Below, one piece after another: positions 1 through 9,788 of a stretch of 64,000 bases of DNA (position 1 is its first letter; each line of letters opens with the position of its first letter). The notes beneath the pieces were generated by a model that was not told where the DNA came from, searched no databases, and saw only the letters and a list, made by a program, of their open reading frames with translations. Source of the stretch: JAEKNW01 sp963677815 (GTDB taxonomy: Bacteria; Cloacimonadota; Cloacimonadia; Cloacimonadales; JAFGVF01). The stretch lies in assembly GCA_963677815.1 (NCBI GenBank), contig OY782499.1, positions 2,170,001 through 2,234,000 of the forward strand, read 5' to 3'. The translations under genes and the position numbers were made by a program.

Positions 1-3000
1 ATGTGTTCTATAATTTGAGTCAGAATTATGATCATTACTAGGTATTCTACCAATATAGGTATTTTGTATTTGGTTACCATCAACAAATATAGCTCCTGAC
101 GAACCCCAGTTACCATATAATTCCATTTCTTTAAAACTAATTTCACTCACATAAGTTGGATTGTTAAAATCTATTATAAATTTAGTAACATAATTATCAA
201 ATGCACTTGAGCTTCGGGTAGAACGTCCAAAGCCATAAGCCTTTTGACTTCCAAAGTTTGTAATAGACTTAATACCTGGTGCATAGTTGAAAGTACCCAC
301 CGTCTCAATTCTTATTAGATTATCTAAAGAATTATCTTCGAAATCTTCAGTCAATAAAATCATTTCATAGAAAACATTTATATAGTCTTCTTTCAATTCA
401 GTATAACTATCATCTCCTTCATAAAGAGTTAGTGAAACACTATAAGTGCCAGCTTGATTATAGATATGAAGAGGATTAGTCTCATAAGAAAAGTTTCCAT
501 CACCAAAATCCCAATAATAAGTAAAATCGCCTTCCGTAGAAAGATTATTAAATTGAATTTCTTGTCCGGCTATATCTTCAAGACTTGAAGCTTCAAAATC
601 AACTAAAACCTGATGGACATCCACATTAACTCTATTTGAAGGATTAGAATCCACTGCACCATAAACTTGAGTAACATAATACTCATAAGAACCATTAGGA
701 AGGTCATAATCCACATAAGTTGTTGTTTCAGGTTCTAAAGTAACAATCATGCTATCATCACGATATACTTTATAAGCAGTTAAATCTCTTGTTGCTCTAA
801 GATAATCAGTAGAATTTTGATTAGGTTCATTATACATAGCCACAAGTGCTTGTCTGGAGTTATTATTATGCTTTGAAAGTTCTATTTGTGGTTGATAGTC
901 TTGAACAATCCTGTCTTGTCCTTGGCGTGTAAGGAAAGCTTTAATATTGAAATTTACTGTTAGTGATGAATTGAGATTATGAAGATAAGACCAGTCGCTT
1001 GAATCACTAAATCTTATCATATTTCCACCTTCTACGACAGGTCCATTATCTGCACCTGCAGGAAGTCCTAACGGTGTATCAATTTTGTATCCTACATAGA
1101 AGTGTCCGCTTGATGGTATTGGGATGGTAGAATCTAACACAAACTCATTCCATTGTTCATTTTCAAAAGAAGCAATATTTTGTGAATAAAGTTCATCCAT
1201 TCCATTTGCTCCACCCCACACTTTTAAAGTATAAGTAGCCTCTTCAACCCTTGGGAACATTTTTATTGAGCTTAGATACATACCTTGATATGCAGAGAGT
1301 TCTTCCTGAGTATATCTTATTGCAACTGAAAATTCTGCTTCATTATTGGTACCAATTCCATTGTAGCTAGTGTCATTACACTTCTGTAACCAGATACCAT
1401 CTTCTTCTTGCCAATTAAGAATTACATCATTTTCATTGTCCTCAACATAAGCTGTCAAGCCACTTGGTGACGTTACATATACGGTTATATAATCAAACTT
1501 ATATTCAATATCACTTGTATCTTCATTATAAATAGTTAATTTAACACTATATGTACCAGGATTATAATAAGTATGACTAGGATTAACTTCATTTGAATAA
1601 GAATCATCGCCAAAGTCCCACTCATAAGTTTCAATTTCTCCAATAGATAAATTAGTAAAAGTAACTTCACTATTAGCAGAAATTGTCTGTTGTGAAACAG
1701 TAAATTCTGCAACAAACTTATCTTCCCAAGTCAAATATGGATAATGACCTGAAGAGAAAGTCCAAATATCTTGGCTACCATTTGTATCTTCTCCAAGGAA
1801 ATCCCAACCTAAATTAGTGAAATTAGCTTGGTTTAAAAATTCTAGATTACTTAAGCCTGTAAAATTGTTTAAGTTGCCTGTATTTCCACCTGCTCCTAAT
1901 TCAATATCACAAGTATCACTATTCCAGGTAGAATTACTAATTGTAGAACCATTATTAAATCCGATAAAGGCACCTATAGAATTAGTTCCAGAAACATTAC
2001 CAGTAGAATAGCAGTTAGTAATTTGTCCAGTTTCAGAAGAAAGACCAACCAAGCCTCCTACATAGTCGTCTAAGCATTCAACATCACCACTAGCATAGGA
2101 ATCAGAAATGCTACCATTATTATCAGCTACTAGACCTCCACCATAAGAACCAGCACCATTTACACTTGCAGTAGAATATGATTCACTAATAGTTGAACCA
2201 GCCATATTCTTAGCTACAAGACCACCAGTGTAAGCTCCAATCGAAGAGACTTGACCCTGACTATATGATTTTGAGATATATGAGCCATCATTAAAAGCAA
2301 CTAAACCACCCACATTTTCAACTCCATGTACATTACACAAAGCATAAGAGTTTTCAATAGATGATTCACTTTGATTGTAGCCCACAAGGCCACCCACAAA
2401 GTGTCCAGAACAATTTATATTTTCTAAGGCATAAGAATTATCAATATTAGATGCAATATTATATCCAACTAGTCCGCCTACTATATAAGTTCCATTTACA
2501 ACAGTTTCTGTATAACAGTTATTTATTGTTGATTCATAGTTGTTACCTACTAATCCCCCAACCATGGTATTACTGCCTTCTGTGCCTGTGACAACACCAG
2601 TAACTGAACAGTTTTCAATTAGGGTACTTGCATAAGTCCTACCTACTAAACCACCAACTTTTTCGTTTCCATAAACTTGAATATCTTGGATGTTAAGATT
2701 TGAAATTGTAGCTCCATAAGTATAACCAAATAGTCCTACATATTCAGATTCAGGTAAATTAACATAGAAATGACTAATAGTGTGATTATTACCATTGTAG
2801 TTACCTCTGAAGAAATTTCCCCACTCATAACCAATAGGACTAAAACCACTACCTTGAACATATTGGCTTGCTTCAGCATCTATATCAGCTGTTTGTTCTA
2901 TATATATTCCTTGTCCCCAATATTCATTATTTACGGTCAAGATGTAGAGGTCCTCTAGATCATTAATTAGATATGGGTCTTCTTGAGTTCCTTGACCTTG

Positions 3001-6000
3001 TAAAATCAATTCATTAATTTCTACTGCGACAATATTTGATGGAAGGGATTCAATATCCCCATACACAGCAGTAACATAATAATAAGATTGAGTATTGAAG
3101 ATTGGAGTGATATCTTGATAGTTTCCTTCAAAGACAGATGCTATCAAATAATAAGAATCATTATCATCTGACCTGTAAACACTATAGGAATCTGGACTTT
3201 GACTTACTTGAGAATTAGTTATTACTTCTGCTCTTAGGGCAATATTTGAACATGAATAAGTTTCTTGACAACTATACCATTGTTCATTTTGATATGTGAA
3301 TGAATGTGCTGGACTACTAGTTGTTTCCATCAAAATCCCTAAACTAGATGAGTTATCAAAATTAGCTATACCAATAAATACGTTTGTATTAGCTGGAATA
3401 GTCCAATTCTGTTCTGATACATCTATATTACACCAATCTGGATATATTAGATCTATTGTTGTTGCTAAGGAGTATAACTCATTCCCAGGTAGTCCTTCAT
3501 TGTCAGACCAGACTTTAACATCAATATTATTATCAGATACTGTACCATACAACATAAACCCAATTGTTGTTATCTGTTTAGCAGAATCTGTATTATTCTC
3601 CGCTAAGATAGCGAAAGTGTTCTCACTATTTGTATAATAAGCCCAACTTTCGTCAGTCCATTTAACTTCCTCTGTGCTAGCTTCGATTATCTCATCCCAA
3701 GCTAGGTTTATGTTCGGATAATCTACTTCAGCAGTTAAGTTTGTTGGTGCAGGACAATCATCAGGGATTTCAATTTCTACAACATTAGAAGGCTGTGATT
3801 CTTCTTCATCATAAAGAGCGGTAACATAATAAGAGTAAGTATTACCAGCTTCAATAGTTGTATCGTTATAAAGGGTATCTGCAATAACAGAATCAGATAT
3901 TTCTATACCATCTCTGAATACTTTATAACCCTGAAATGCTCTTGTGCTTCTTGCTAATCCTTGATAAGGTGACCAAGTTAATTCAACAGTGCCATCTACT
4001 AGATTAGCTTGTAGATTATCTGGAGGATAAGAAAGAACTTGCTCATAACCTTCCCATGCTAAATGAGGATAATCATTTGCTACAAATGTCCAGATATCTT
4101 CATCACCATTAGCTGTTTCATTTGTGAAATCCCAACCTGCATCAAGATAAGTTGAGAGAGTTTGCATTTCTGCTGTTGTTAGACCTGTACCCCCTGCACT
4201 TGTTGTTTGCCCTGAAGTTTGTGTGTCCCAGAAGGAGTTTGTAATGTTTGATGTAAAATTTCTACCAACAAGTCCTCCAATATCTGAACCTGTACCACTA
4301 ACACTACCATTAGCATAACAATTGTTAATTTCTGAAGCATTTAGTAAACTTATTAAGCCTCCTAAACGGTATACCCCACTAACACTAGTATTAGCATAAC
4401 TGTTACTAATTGTTGATTGATTAGCTGAGCCTACCAAACTACCAATATCACTATTCCCAGTTACAGCACCAGAAGAAACAATATTACTGATAGTCGAAAA
4501 CACACTATTACCAGCTAATGTCCCTACTGCAGAATAACCTGTTATACTAGCATTTTCTATTTTTAAATCTTTGACTGTACCAAATAGGACACCAAATAAT
4601 CCTACATTAGATGTCTCAGGTCTATCAATAAACAGATTTAAAATTTTGTGATGATCTCCGAAATAATAACCATTAAATCTAAAACTGCTTTGCATTTGTG
4701 TCCCAATCGGACTAAACCCTGCCCCTTCATTCCAATTCTGAGTATCAGAAGCATCAATATCAGTAGTTTGCTCAAAACTACTAGACCACAAAGTTTGATT
4801 TTCACTTAATATTCTTAAGTCCATCAAGTTTTCAATTAAATAAGGGCTTTCTTCATTACCTTCTCCTGTGAAATTATAAGCTAATACTTCTTGAACATTA
4901 GATTCTTGTGATTGGTTGTAACTATATAAAGCAATCACATAATATTCATACGATTCTCCATGTTGAATGTCATTATCTGTAAAGACTGTGTCAACAACTA
5001 CTGTCGCACTAATTCTTGTAGTATCTCTATAGACATAGTATCCAAGAGGGTTATGTTCTGTGTGTTCTAAATCTGGAGGAGACCAAGTCAAGTTAACTAG
5101 TCCATTTGCAGGAACACTACTAAGATTCCTAGCAGGAGGATATTCATCAAATACCTCTTCTCCATCTAAAATAATTTCGATATTTGGATATGTATTTTTT
5201 AATGTTCCACTTGGAGGATTTGCAGGGTCTGGATTAGTTGAGTCACTTTTGTATAACAATGATACATTTCCATCAGCAAGGGAATTAAAAAATTCATCAC
5301 CAGATGAATGATAGCCGTGGGTATTCTCATCCCAAGCTATGACTAAATTATCGACATTGTTATAATTAAAAGGTGTATCTAAGCTAAAGGTAAGCCATTG
5401 ATCTTGGTCAGTAACAGTAATAGTTCCTGCATATACCTGGATGAGGTCATTTAGGGAAAGCCATGCTGTTGAACTATCAAAACTTTCTAATTGAGTATGT
5501 CCCATATAGATGTTTAAATCTTCTGGTCCCCAAGCAGAATTACCATTATAATGTATCTTTACTGAGATTATATTACCTTGTGAATTAATCTGCTCTTGTT
5601 TATAAATAGTCTGTGAATAGCTATAACCAAAATAAGGTTCTATAGGTAAGCCAATGTTAGTAACTTCTTCATCTCCAATATTTACACTAACTAGATTGCC
5701 ACCTAATTCTGTTGTGAACTGTCTTATTTCACTATGAACTGCTAGACTGCTAATATTATTTAGAGATGAAACTCTCCAATAATAGCTTGTGGTATTGTCT
5801 AATTCCAAGCACTCATAAAAGTCTACTAACTCATTTGCTATAACCAAAGCAGAAGTTTCAAGATTTTCCACTTCCTGAAGATTACTAGAAAGATAGAGAT
5901 TAATCCCTGTTGTATTATCTCCTATTTCCCATTCTAATAGAGTATTTACTGATACATTTGTAGCTTGGTCTTCTGGACTAATCAAATTTACAACTGTAGG

Positions 6001-8931
6001 TTCATTTTCAGGAATTTCTTCTATAATAAAATCATCTATATAGATATTTTGATATTGAGAAAGCATTGAGTGTTTGAAGGAGAAATTTTTTACTGCGTAG
6101 TCTGCAGAAAATGAATATGTATAATTTTCAAACTCATCACTTAAAGAAATAGTGTCAATTGCTGTAAAAGATTCTACATTATTTGGATTATCCATTGTTC
6201 CAATAACAACTTCTATTGGAAAGTTATCTTGACCAATTATAGATAATTTTACCCTCTTTCCCTGAGTCTCAAATCTTGGTGATGACAATATATAGTCACC
6301 ACTTGTTGTTCCACTGTTATGAAGTCTCATTGATGCAGGTGCTGAAAGAGCTAGCTCATAATCAACTTGGCAGAGATTATAGCTATTTCCTGTATTATCC
6401 AAGACATACCAACCATTTGGATGATCACCTTGATTGTAAGAATCAAAATTTTGAGTAAATGGCGTTTGAATAATACCATAATCCGTAGTATATTTATATA
6501 TTTGACTTTGGGTAGAATTACCTGTTGATGAAAAAGCTTCTAGTTGCCAATAGTAACTTGTATTATATTGATGTTCAAAGAAGAATGGTGATTGAACATT
6601 AGTATAAGTTTCCCCTTCAGATAAATCAGATGAAGTAGCAATAGTTAGGTTAACATAATCAGTATTTTCACCGTTAGTCCATTCCAAAGGATATTCAAGT
6701 TCATAATTTAACTCATTGTCTTCTGGAGCAATAACAATAGGTAAACTTGGGGAAATTTCATTAGATTCTGTTAATCTTAAGATTACATTTGGAATTGCTG
6801 TTTTTTCTCTTCCTGCAGGTGGACCTTGAGGATCAGGATTTGTACCATCATTATAATATACAAGAGATTGTACTGTCGGAGTTGCTGTATTATAAAAATC
6901 ATCACTAGACCCATGATAACCTGGAGTATTTTCATCTACTGCAATAATTAGATTATCTACATTATTATAGGTAAAACTATTATCTAATTCTAAAGTAATC
7001 CAAGCTTCATCATCACTAACACTTAGCAAACCACTATAAACTTCTTGTAAGTTTGCATAATCTTCCCAATCATTTGCATCTGAGAATGTTTCTTTACTTG
7101 TATGCCCCATATATATTACAATTTCATCAGGACCCCAAGCAGAGTTTCCATTATAGTGCCAAGCTATCGAATGAATATTTCCAGAATAATTTATCTGTTC
7201 TTGGGAATAAATAGATTGAGAATATGTATAACCATAAAATGGTTCAATAGGCAAGTTGTGGTTTTCTCGCCCTTCATCAATAATAATTACACCTGGTTCA
7301 ATTTGTGTTTTAAAGCTATAAATGTTACTAAAAATTTCTGAACCTTCAATATTTAGAGAACCAACACACCAATAATAATCTGTATATCCTTCAAGTAAAG
7401 GCTGAAAGCTGGTTATCATCTCATTAGATACTATTTTACAACTATCATTATGATTAATAACTTGGTCAATATCTTCAGATAAATATAGATTAATTCCTGA
7501 AGTACTTACTCCTAACTCCCATGACAAAGAAGCATCTAAATCAATATCTATGCTACCATCTTGTGGGGACATATTGACAACAGGACTAGCCTCATTATCA
7601 GGTATTTCTTCAACAACAAAATCATCAATATAAATGATTTGATAATAAGAAAGCATTGAATGTTTAAAAGAAATGTGTTGTTCTTCTCTGTTGTTTGGTA
7701 AATTGTATGAATAATCAAGAAAATAATTGCTTACATTAATTGTATCTAAAACTGTAAAAGTAGCAATATCAAGTGCATCACTCATGGTTCCCAAAATTAC
7801 TTCTATGGGAAAATTATCTTCACCAATAAGAGAAAATTTAACTCTATTACCAGCATTTTCAATTTTTGGAGATGATAATATATAGTCCCCACTTGTTGTG
7901 CCACTATTATTTAGCCTCATTGATGCAGGAGCTGAACTAGCCTGACCATAATCTATTTGACAAAGATTAAAACTATTTCCGCTATTATCCAAAACTATCC
8001 AACCATTAGGATGGTCTTCTTCTTGATATGAATCAAAATTTTCACTAAAAGGTAGTTCAGCTATACCATAATCAGAATAAAATTCATAAACTTGACTTGT
8101 TGTAGATTCTCCTTGAGGACTATATGCTACAATCTTCCAATAATAGTGAGTATTGTATTCAGTATCATAATAGTAGGGAGCAGAAGCTGGGTTAACAATA
8201 TGGGCATCATAAAATAGATCATTATCTGCTATATAAAGTGCTACATAACTTGTATTGACTCCATTATTCCACATAAACTCCGTGTGTGTAGCAACATTAA
8301 TTGCATCCATTACAGGTTCAACAAGGTATGGGACACCTGGAAGACTATCATCTAAAATATGGAATCTTGTATTAGGAACGAATCTATTAATAGTTCCACT
8401 TGATGCAGGGAAAGAACCATCAGAATACCTATAAATTGTTCTATTTACATCACTATTGAAGCCATAAAAATATGGATATCCTGAGTTATAGGAACCATCA
8501 TTATTTATAAAAACAACTTCAATATTATCATTTCCATTATAATCAAAAGTAGTATCCAAAAAATAATCGTTCCATCCTGTTTCCAAGACCACATTTCCTG
8601 AAAAGACCAATTGAAAAGAATCATCTGAAGCTGGATCTATATAGTCTGTAGAACTTATTGTAGAAGCATCTGTATGTCTGATATAGATAGATTGATTATT
8701 CATCTCATAGCTATTAATTTCATTAGACACATTGTATGAAATCTTATTAATAGTCATTTCTTGTAATAACTCAGATTGTAAATATATTGTTCTGGTCCAA
8801 CTGTAGTCATAATAACCATAAGTTGGTATATACCTAATTGTAACATCTTGATTACCAATCTCAATATATTGTCCAAAAAGTGTCATGCTAGCAAGCATCA
8901 CGAAAAATAAAACTAATCCAATTTTCTTCAT
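1..8931 (-). CDS. Giant secreted GLUG/PKD/fibronectin-type repeat protein (partial, C-terminus beyond left edge)
   Basis: The frame is open from the ATG at 8931 to the window edge: 2,977 codons with no stop seen. Residues 1-21 form a signal peptide (MKKIGLVLFF..., ending SMTLFGQ). Two copies of a segment of about 530 residues follow, each with a choice-of-anchor-J/cleaved-adhesin-like module (ENFDSY..DHPNGW near residues 293 and 823) and a GNSAWGP..IYMGHT module (near 567 and 1098). Then come fibronectin-type domains, a GLUG array (about 1358-1568, VGGLVG-like repeats ending SFWDTQTSGQ), more fibronectin-type domains, a larger GLUG array (about 1981-2381), a PKD domain (about 2403-2484, YEWDFGDDSY) and a second PKD (about 2771-2837, YYWDFGDGNF). 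No enzyme domain is visible. The likely role is a cell-surface adhesin or matrix protein; a type IX sorting domain may lie beyond the edge, which is inference. GGAGG precedes the start at a 7-9 nt distance. Confidence 0.93.
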   Translation of the reverse strand, partial: MKKIGLVLFFVMLASMTLFGQYIEIGNQDVTIRYIPTYGYYDYSWTRTIYLQSELLQEMTINKISYNVSNEINSYEMNNQSIYIRHTDASTISSTDYIDPASDDSFQLVFSGNVVLETGWNDYFLDTTFDYNGNDNIEVVFINNDGSYNSGYPYFYGFNSDVNRTIYRYSDGSFPASSGTINRFVPNTRFHILDDSLPGVPYLVEPVMDAINVATHTEFMWNNGVNTSYVALYIADNDLFYDAHIVNPASAPYYYDTEYNTHYYWKIVAYSPQGESTTSQVYEFYSDYGIAELPFSENFDSYQEEDHPNGWIVLDNSGNSFNLCQIDYGQASSAPASMRLNNSGTTSGDYILSSPKIENAGNRVKFSLIGEDNFPIEVILGTMSDALDIATFTVLDTINVSNYFLDYSYNLPNNREEQHISFKHSMLSYYQIIYIDDFVVEEIPDNEASPVVNMSPQDGSIDIDLDASLSWELGVSTSGINLYLSEDIDQVINHNDSCKIVSNEMITSFQPLLEGYTDYYWCVGSLNIEGSEIFSNIYSFKTQIEPGVIIIDEGRENHNLPIEPFYGYTYSQSIYSQEQINYSGNIHSIAWHYNGNSAWGPDEIVIYMGHTSKETFSDANDWEDYANLQEVYSGLLSVSDDEAWITLELDNSFTYNNVDNLIIAVDENTPGYHGSSDDFYNTATPTVQSLVYYNDGTNPDPQGPPAGREKTAIPNVILRLTESNEISPSLPIVIAPEDNELNYELEYPLEWTNGENTDYVNLTIATSSDLSEGETYTNVQSPFFFEHQYNTSYYWQLEAFSSTGNSTQSQIYKYTTDYGIIQTPFTQNFDSYNQGDHPNGWYVLDNTGNSYNLCQVDYELALSAPASMRLHNSGTTSGDYILSSPRFETQGKRVKLSIIGQDNFPIEVVIGTMDNPNNVESFTAIDTISLSDEFENYTYSFSADYAVKNFSFKHSMLSQYQNIYIDDFIIEEIPENEPTVVNLISPEDQATNVSVNTLLEWEIGDNTTGINLYLSSNLQEVENLETSALVIANELVDFYECLELDNTTSYYWRVSSLNNISSLAVHSEIRQFTTELGGNLVSVNIGDEEVTNIGLPIEPYFGYSYSQTIYKQEQINSQGNIISVKIHYNGNSAWGPEDLNIYMGHTQLESFDSSTAWLSLNDLIQVYAGTITVTDQDQWLTFSLDTPFNYNNVDNLVIAWDENTHGYHSSGDEFFNSLADGNVSLLYKSDSTNPDPANPPSGTLKNTYPNIEIILDGEEVFDEYPPARNLSSVPANGLVNLTWSPPDLEHTEHNPLGYYVYRDTTRISATVVVDTVFTDNDIQHGESYEYYVIALYSYNQSQESNVQEVLAYNFTGEGNEESPYLIENLMDLRILSENQTLWSSSFEQTTDIDASDTQNWNEGAGFSPIGTQMQSSFRFNGYYFGDHHKILNLFIDRPETSNVGLFGVLFGTVKDLKIENASITGYSAVGTLAGNSVFSTISNIVSSGAVTGNSDIGSLVGSANQSTISNSYANTSVSGVYRLGGLISLLNASEINNCYANGSVSGTGSDIGGLVGRNFTSNITNSFWDTQTSGQTTSAGGTGLTTAEMQTLSTYLDAGWDFTNETANGDEDIWTFVANDYPHLAWEGYEQVLSYPPDNLQANLVDGTVELTWSPYQGLARSTRAFQGYKVFRDGIEISDSVIADTLYNDTTIEAGNTYSYYVTALYDEEESQPSNVVEIEIPDDCPAPTNLTAEVDYPNINLAWDEIIEASTEEVKWTDESWAYYTNSENTFAILAENNTDSAKQITTIGFMLYGTVSDNNIDVKVWSDNEGLPGNELYSLATTIDLIYPDWCNIDVSEQNWTIPANTNVFIGIANFDNSSSLGILMETTSSPAHSFTYQNEQWYSCQETYSCSNIALRAEVITNSQVSQSPDSYSVYRSDDNDSYYLIASVFEGNYQDITPIFNTQSYYYVTAVYGDIESLPSNIVAVEINELILQGQGTQEDPYLINDLEDLYILTVNNEYWGQGIYIEQTADIDAEASQYVQGSGFSPIGYEWGNFFRGNYNGNNHTISHFYVNLPESEYVGLFGYTYGATISNLNIQDIQVYGNEKVGGLVGRTYASTLIENCSVTGVVTGTEGSNTMVGGLVGNNYESTINNCYTETVVNGTYIVGGLVGYNIASNIDNSYALENINCSGHFVGGLVGYNQSESSIENSYALCNVHGVENVGGLVAFNDGSYISKSYSQGQVSSIGAYTGGLVAKNMAGSTISESYSTASVNGAGSYGGGLVADNNGSISDSYASGDVECLDDYVGGLVGLSSETGQITNCYSTGNVSGTNSIGAFIGFNNGSTISNSTWNSDTCDIELGAGGNTGNLNNFTGLSNLEFLNQANFTNLGWDFLGEDTNGSQDIWTFSSGHYPYLTWEDKFVAEFTVSQQTISANSEVTFTNLSIGEIETYEWDFGDDSYSNEVNPSHTYYNPGTYSVKLTIYNEDTSDIEYKFDYITVYVTSPSGLTAYVEDNENDVILNWQEEDGIWLQKCNDTSYNGIGTNNEAEFSVAIRYTQEELSAYQGMYLSSIKMFPRVEEATYTLKVWGGANGMDELYSQNIASFENEQWNEFVLDSTIPIPSSGHFYVGYKIDTPLGLPAGADNGPVVEGGNMIRFSDSSDWSYLHNLNSSLTVNFNIKAFLTRQGQDRIVQDYQPQIELSKHNNNSRQALVAMYNEPNQNSTDYLRATRDLTAYKVYRDDSMIVTLEPETTTYVDYDLPNGSYEYYVTQVYGAVDSNPSNRVNVDVHQVLVDFEASSLEDIAGQEIQFNNLSTEGDFTYYWDFGDGNFSYETNPLHIYNQAGTYSVSLTLYEGDDSYTELKEDYINVFYEMILLTEDFEDNSLDNLIRIETVGTFNYAPGIKSITNFGSQKAYGFGRSTRSSSAFDNYVTKFIIDFNNPTYVSEISFKEMELYGNWGSSGAIFVDGNQIQNTYIGRIPSNDHNSDSNYRTH

Positions 8932-9221
8932 TTAATCCTCCCTCAAAGGCTTTTTACTATTTTTTTAATTCTAAGCAAATTCAAATGTGTTGATTATTTT
9001 CAACAATAACATTATATTTTCTTGTAAAATAACTTGAATAATCAAAAGAAGTGTTTGGTGGTTCTTTTTGATCTCGTGCTTCATCCAAGTCTCTAACATA
9101 TAAATATTAAGAAAAACCTTATTATAAGTAGCATTGTCCTACTTTTAGTAAAATTACTACTTATTTAATAATATTTTCATAATAGAAATATTTACCATTT
9201 AGAAACATCAATTCTATTTTT
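8932..9221. other. Long leader region upstream of the giant gene
   Basis: About 290 bp lie between the best promoter match (9222-9249, minus strand) and the ATG at 8931. I see no convincing small gene and no riboswitch that I can name. The region is very AT-rich and includes the Shine-Dalgarno motif next to the start. Confidence 0.4.
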
Positions 9222-9249
9222 ACTATATCTTATTGAAGTAATTTGTCAA
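9222..9249 (-). promoter_or_regulatory. Sigma-70-type promoter candidate for the giant secreted protein
   Basis: On the minus strand a perfect TTGACA (9249-9244) is followed after 16 nt by TATAGT (9227-9222). Transcription from here would give a leader of about 280 nt before the ATG at 8931, so another promoter closer to the gene is possible. Confidence 0.5.
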
Positions 9250-9292
9250 TTTTTATTTCATTAAGTTTGTTTATCAGCAATGAGAACATCTG

Positions 9293-9455
9293 AGAGGGGT
9301 GGTCGAGTAAACCGGGAAGTATTTTAACACGTAGTTCGGGCAGGATGCCCGAGTTCCCAGTTAGAGGAGTGGTCGAGTAAACCGGGGAGAGCATTTTAAC
9401 ACGTAGTTCGGGCAGGATGCCCGAGTTCCCAGTTAGAGGGGTGGTCGAGTAGACC
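9293..9455. repeat. Tandem hairpin repeat, 70-72 bp unit (two copies and a partial third)
   Basis: Two units begin AGAGGGGTGGTCGAG or AGAGGAGTGGTCGAG at 9293 and 9363, and a third partial unit begins at 9435. Each full unit contains the inverted repeat TCGGGCAGGATGCCCGA followed by GTTCCCAGTTAGAG. The last partial unit, with GAGGGGTGGTCG, leads into the MITE-like element at 9492. The same flank and a related array with a different stem occur at 51781-51965, so this is a dispersed intergenic repeat and not coding sequence. Confidence 0.85.
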
Positions 9456-9491
9456 AGAAGAGTCTCTACATCAAAAAGATTTGTTGAAAAC

Positions 9492-9716
9492 TTAAACCCA
9501 GATGGTGCAGTAGAGCTTTAGTAATACTTCGCTAAAGCTACGTATCACAGGCGAAGAGTGCAGATTCTTTTAGCAAAATCCCCTTCTTTGAGGGGGATAC
9601 AGGGGGTGATTCCTTAACTACGCATATAATATATATATTCGGAAGAATTATGTAAGTTACTTTTGTAAAAGAATATAGTGCTATTCTCAAAGATCTATTG
9701 CATTATTTGGGTTAAA
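9492..9716. mobile_element. MITE-like element, copy A (225 bp, terminal inverted repeats)
   Basis: The left end TTAAACCCAGATGGTGCAG and the reverse complement of the right end (TTTAACCCAAATAATGCAA) match over about 28 bp with mostly A/G differences. There is no transposase gene inside. The interior shares blocks with copy B at 52001-52170, including ATATATTCGG and GAATATAGTGCTATTC. Copy A also carries a C/G-rich stretch (CCCCTTC..GAGGGGGATACAGGGGG) absent from copy B. The right end lies 1 nt upstream of the ettA -35 box. The MITE nature is inferred from the inverted ends and the repeated occurrence. Confidence 0.7.
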
Positions 9717-9717
9717 C

Positions 9718-9745
9718 TTGAACCAAAAATATATAGACTTATAAA
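9718..9745 (+). promoter_or_regulatory. Promoter candidate for ettA
   Basis: TTGAAC (9718-9723), 16 nt spacer, TATAAA (9740-9745). The start codon is at 9789 with GGAG just before it, giving a leader of about 37 nt. The -35 box directly abuts the right end of the MITE-like copy A. Confidence 0.5.
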
Positions 9746-9788
9746 GTAGTTAAAATTTTCTTGTAAAAAACTAACATTTGGAGATAAA

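Noticed and set aside
3296..3637. 113-residue plus-strand frame and other short frames in 1-8931
   Set aside because: They lie antisense to the continuous frame of the giant secreted protein.
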